Shown in pieces: positions 5,419 to 5,500 of a DNA stretch of 5,500 nt. The DNA comes from an uncultured Eubacteriales bacterium. Its GTDB lineage: Bacteria > Bacillota > Clostridia > Oscillospirales > Acutalibacteraceae. The stretch is from assembly GCA_934457115.1 (NCBI GenBank), contig CAKSHI010000028.1:1-5500 (forward strand). The letters are read 5' to 3'. The notes under the pieces are model-generated. The model searched no databases. It was not told the origin of the DNA and worked only from the letters and a program-made list of their open reading frames with translations. Numbering within the stretch: the first letter of the stretch is position 1; each line of letters begins with the position of its first letter. The translations under genes were made by a program, and so were the position numbers.

Positions 5419-5500
5419 TTAGAAACGACCTGCTTCACTTGCTTCCTGAACAGAAACGGCAACTGCTACTGTAGCACCAACCATTGGGTTATTACCCATT
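5419..5500 (-). CDS. C-terminal end of an unidentified gene (cut by window edge)
   Basis: One minus-strand frame is open from the window edge to a TAA at 5421..5419 and is followed 34 bp later by a strong terminator, which supports it as a real 3' end. The visible residues include NNPMVGATVAVAVSVQEA and end in EAGRF. The small-residue VGATVAVAV stretch looks like a buried strand or helix near an enzyme's C-terminus, but I could not assign a family from 26 residues. It contains no AGGGGTAGT copy and is probably the chromosomal neighbour of the integrated element. Confidence 0.65.
   Translation of the reverse strand, partial: MGNNPMVGATVAVAVSVQEASEAGRF

Noticed and set aside
1..5500. tRNA, rRNA or riboswitch genes
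   Set aside because: No cloverleaf, conserved rRNA stretch or recognisable aptamer was seen in any intergenic region.

Overview
The window looks like low-GC Firmicutes DNA (Clostridia or Negativicutes; species not recognised). It is AT-rich, genes have strong AGGAG(G) ribosome binding sites, terminators are hairpin plus U-tract, and one product belongs to a strict-anaerobe family. Every supported gene lies on the minus strand, so transcription runs from high to low coordinates.

Layout in transcription order. At 5419-5500 is the 3' end of an unidentified gene, closed by a strong terminator (5333-5384). A 180-bp intergenic stretch with short inverted and direct repeats follows, then a tyrosine recombinase gene (3929-5149) with its own terminator. 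Next is an HNH/AP2-like endonuclease gene (3001-3780), again with its own terminator. Then comes a four-gene operon: a 78-aa membrane protein, a 98-aa soluble protein, a 65-aa membrane protein and a long cytoplasmic iron-sulfur protein. The last joins ferredoxin clusters, an [FeFe]-hydrogenase-like H-cluster domain and a chemoreceptor signalling domain. The operon ends at a hairpin at 103-130. The left 100 bp hold only a doubtful partial ORF.

The recombinase and endonuclease mark this as a small integrated element or the integrase end of a larger island. The sensor operon looks like cargo that reads redox state or hydrogen and signals through a chemotaxis-type hairpin, but no CheA or CheW is present here to confirm an output.

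The strongest unexplained signal is at nucleotide level. The 9-mer AGGGGTAGT occurs ten times exactly, with at least four close variants, always on the coding strand. It lies in genes, at stop codons and between genes, and uses two codon frames inside ORFs, so protein conservation does not explain it. A second structural signal is that the endonuclease gene sits between two diverged copies of one intergenic unit (42 bp aligned with 3 mismatches, plus a shared 14-mer), as if it were an inserted cassette.
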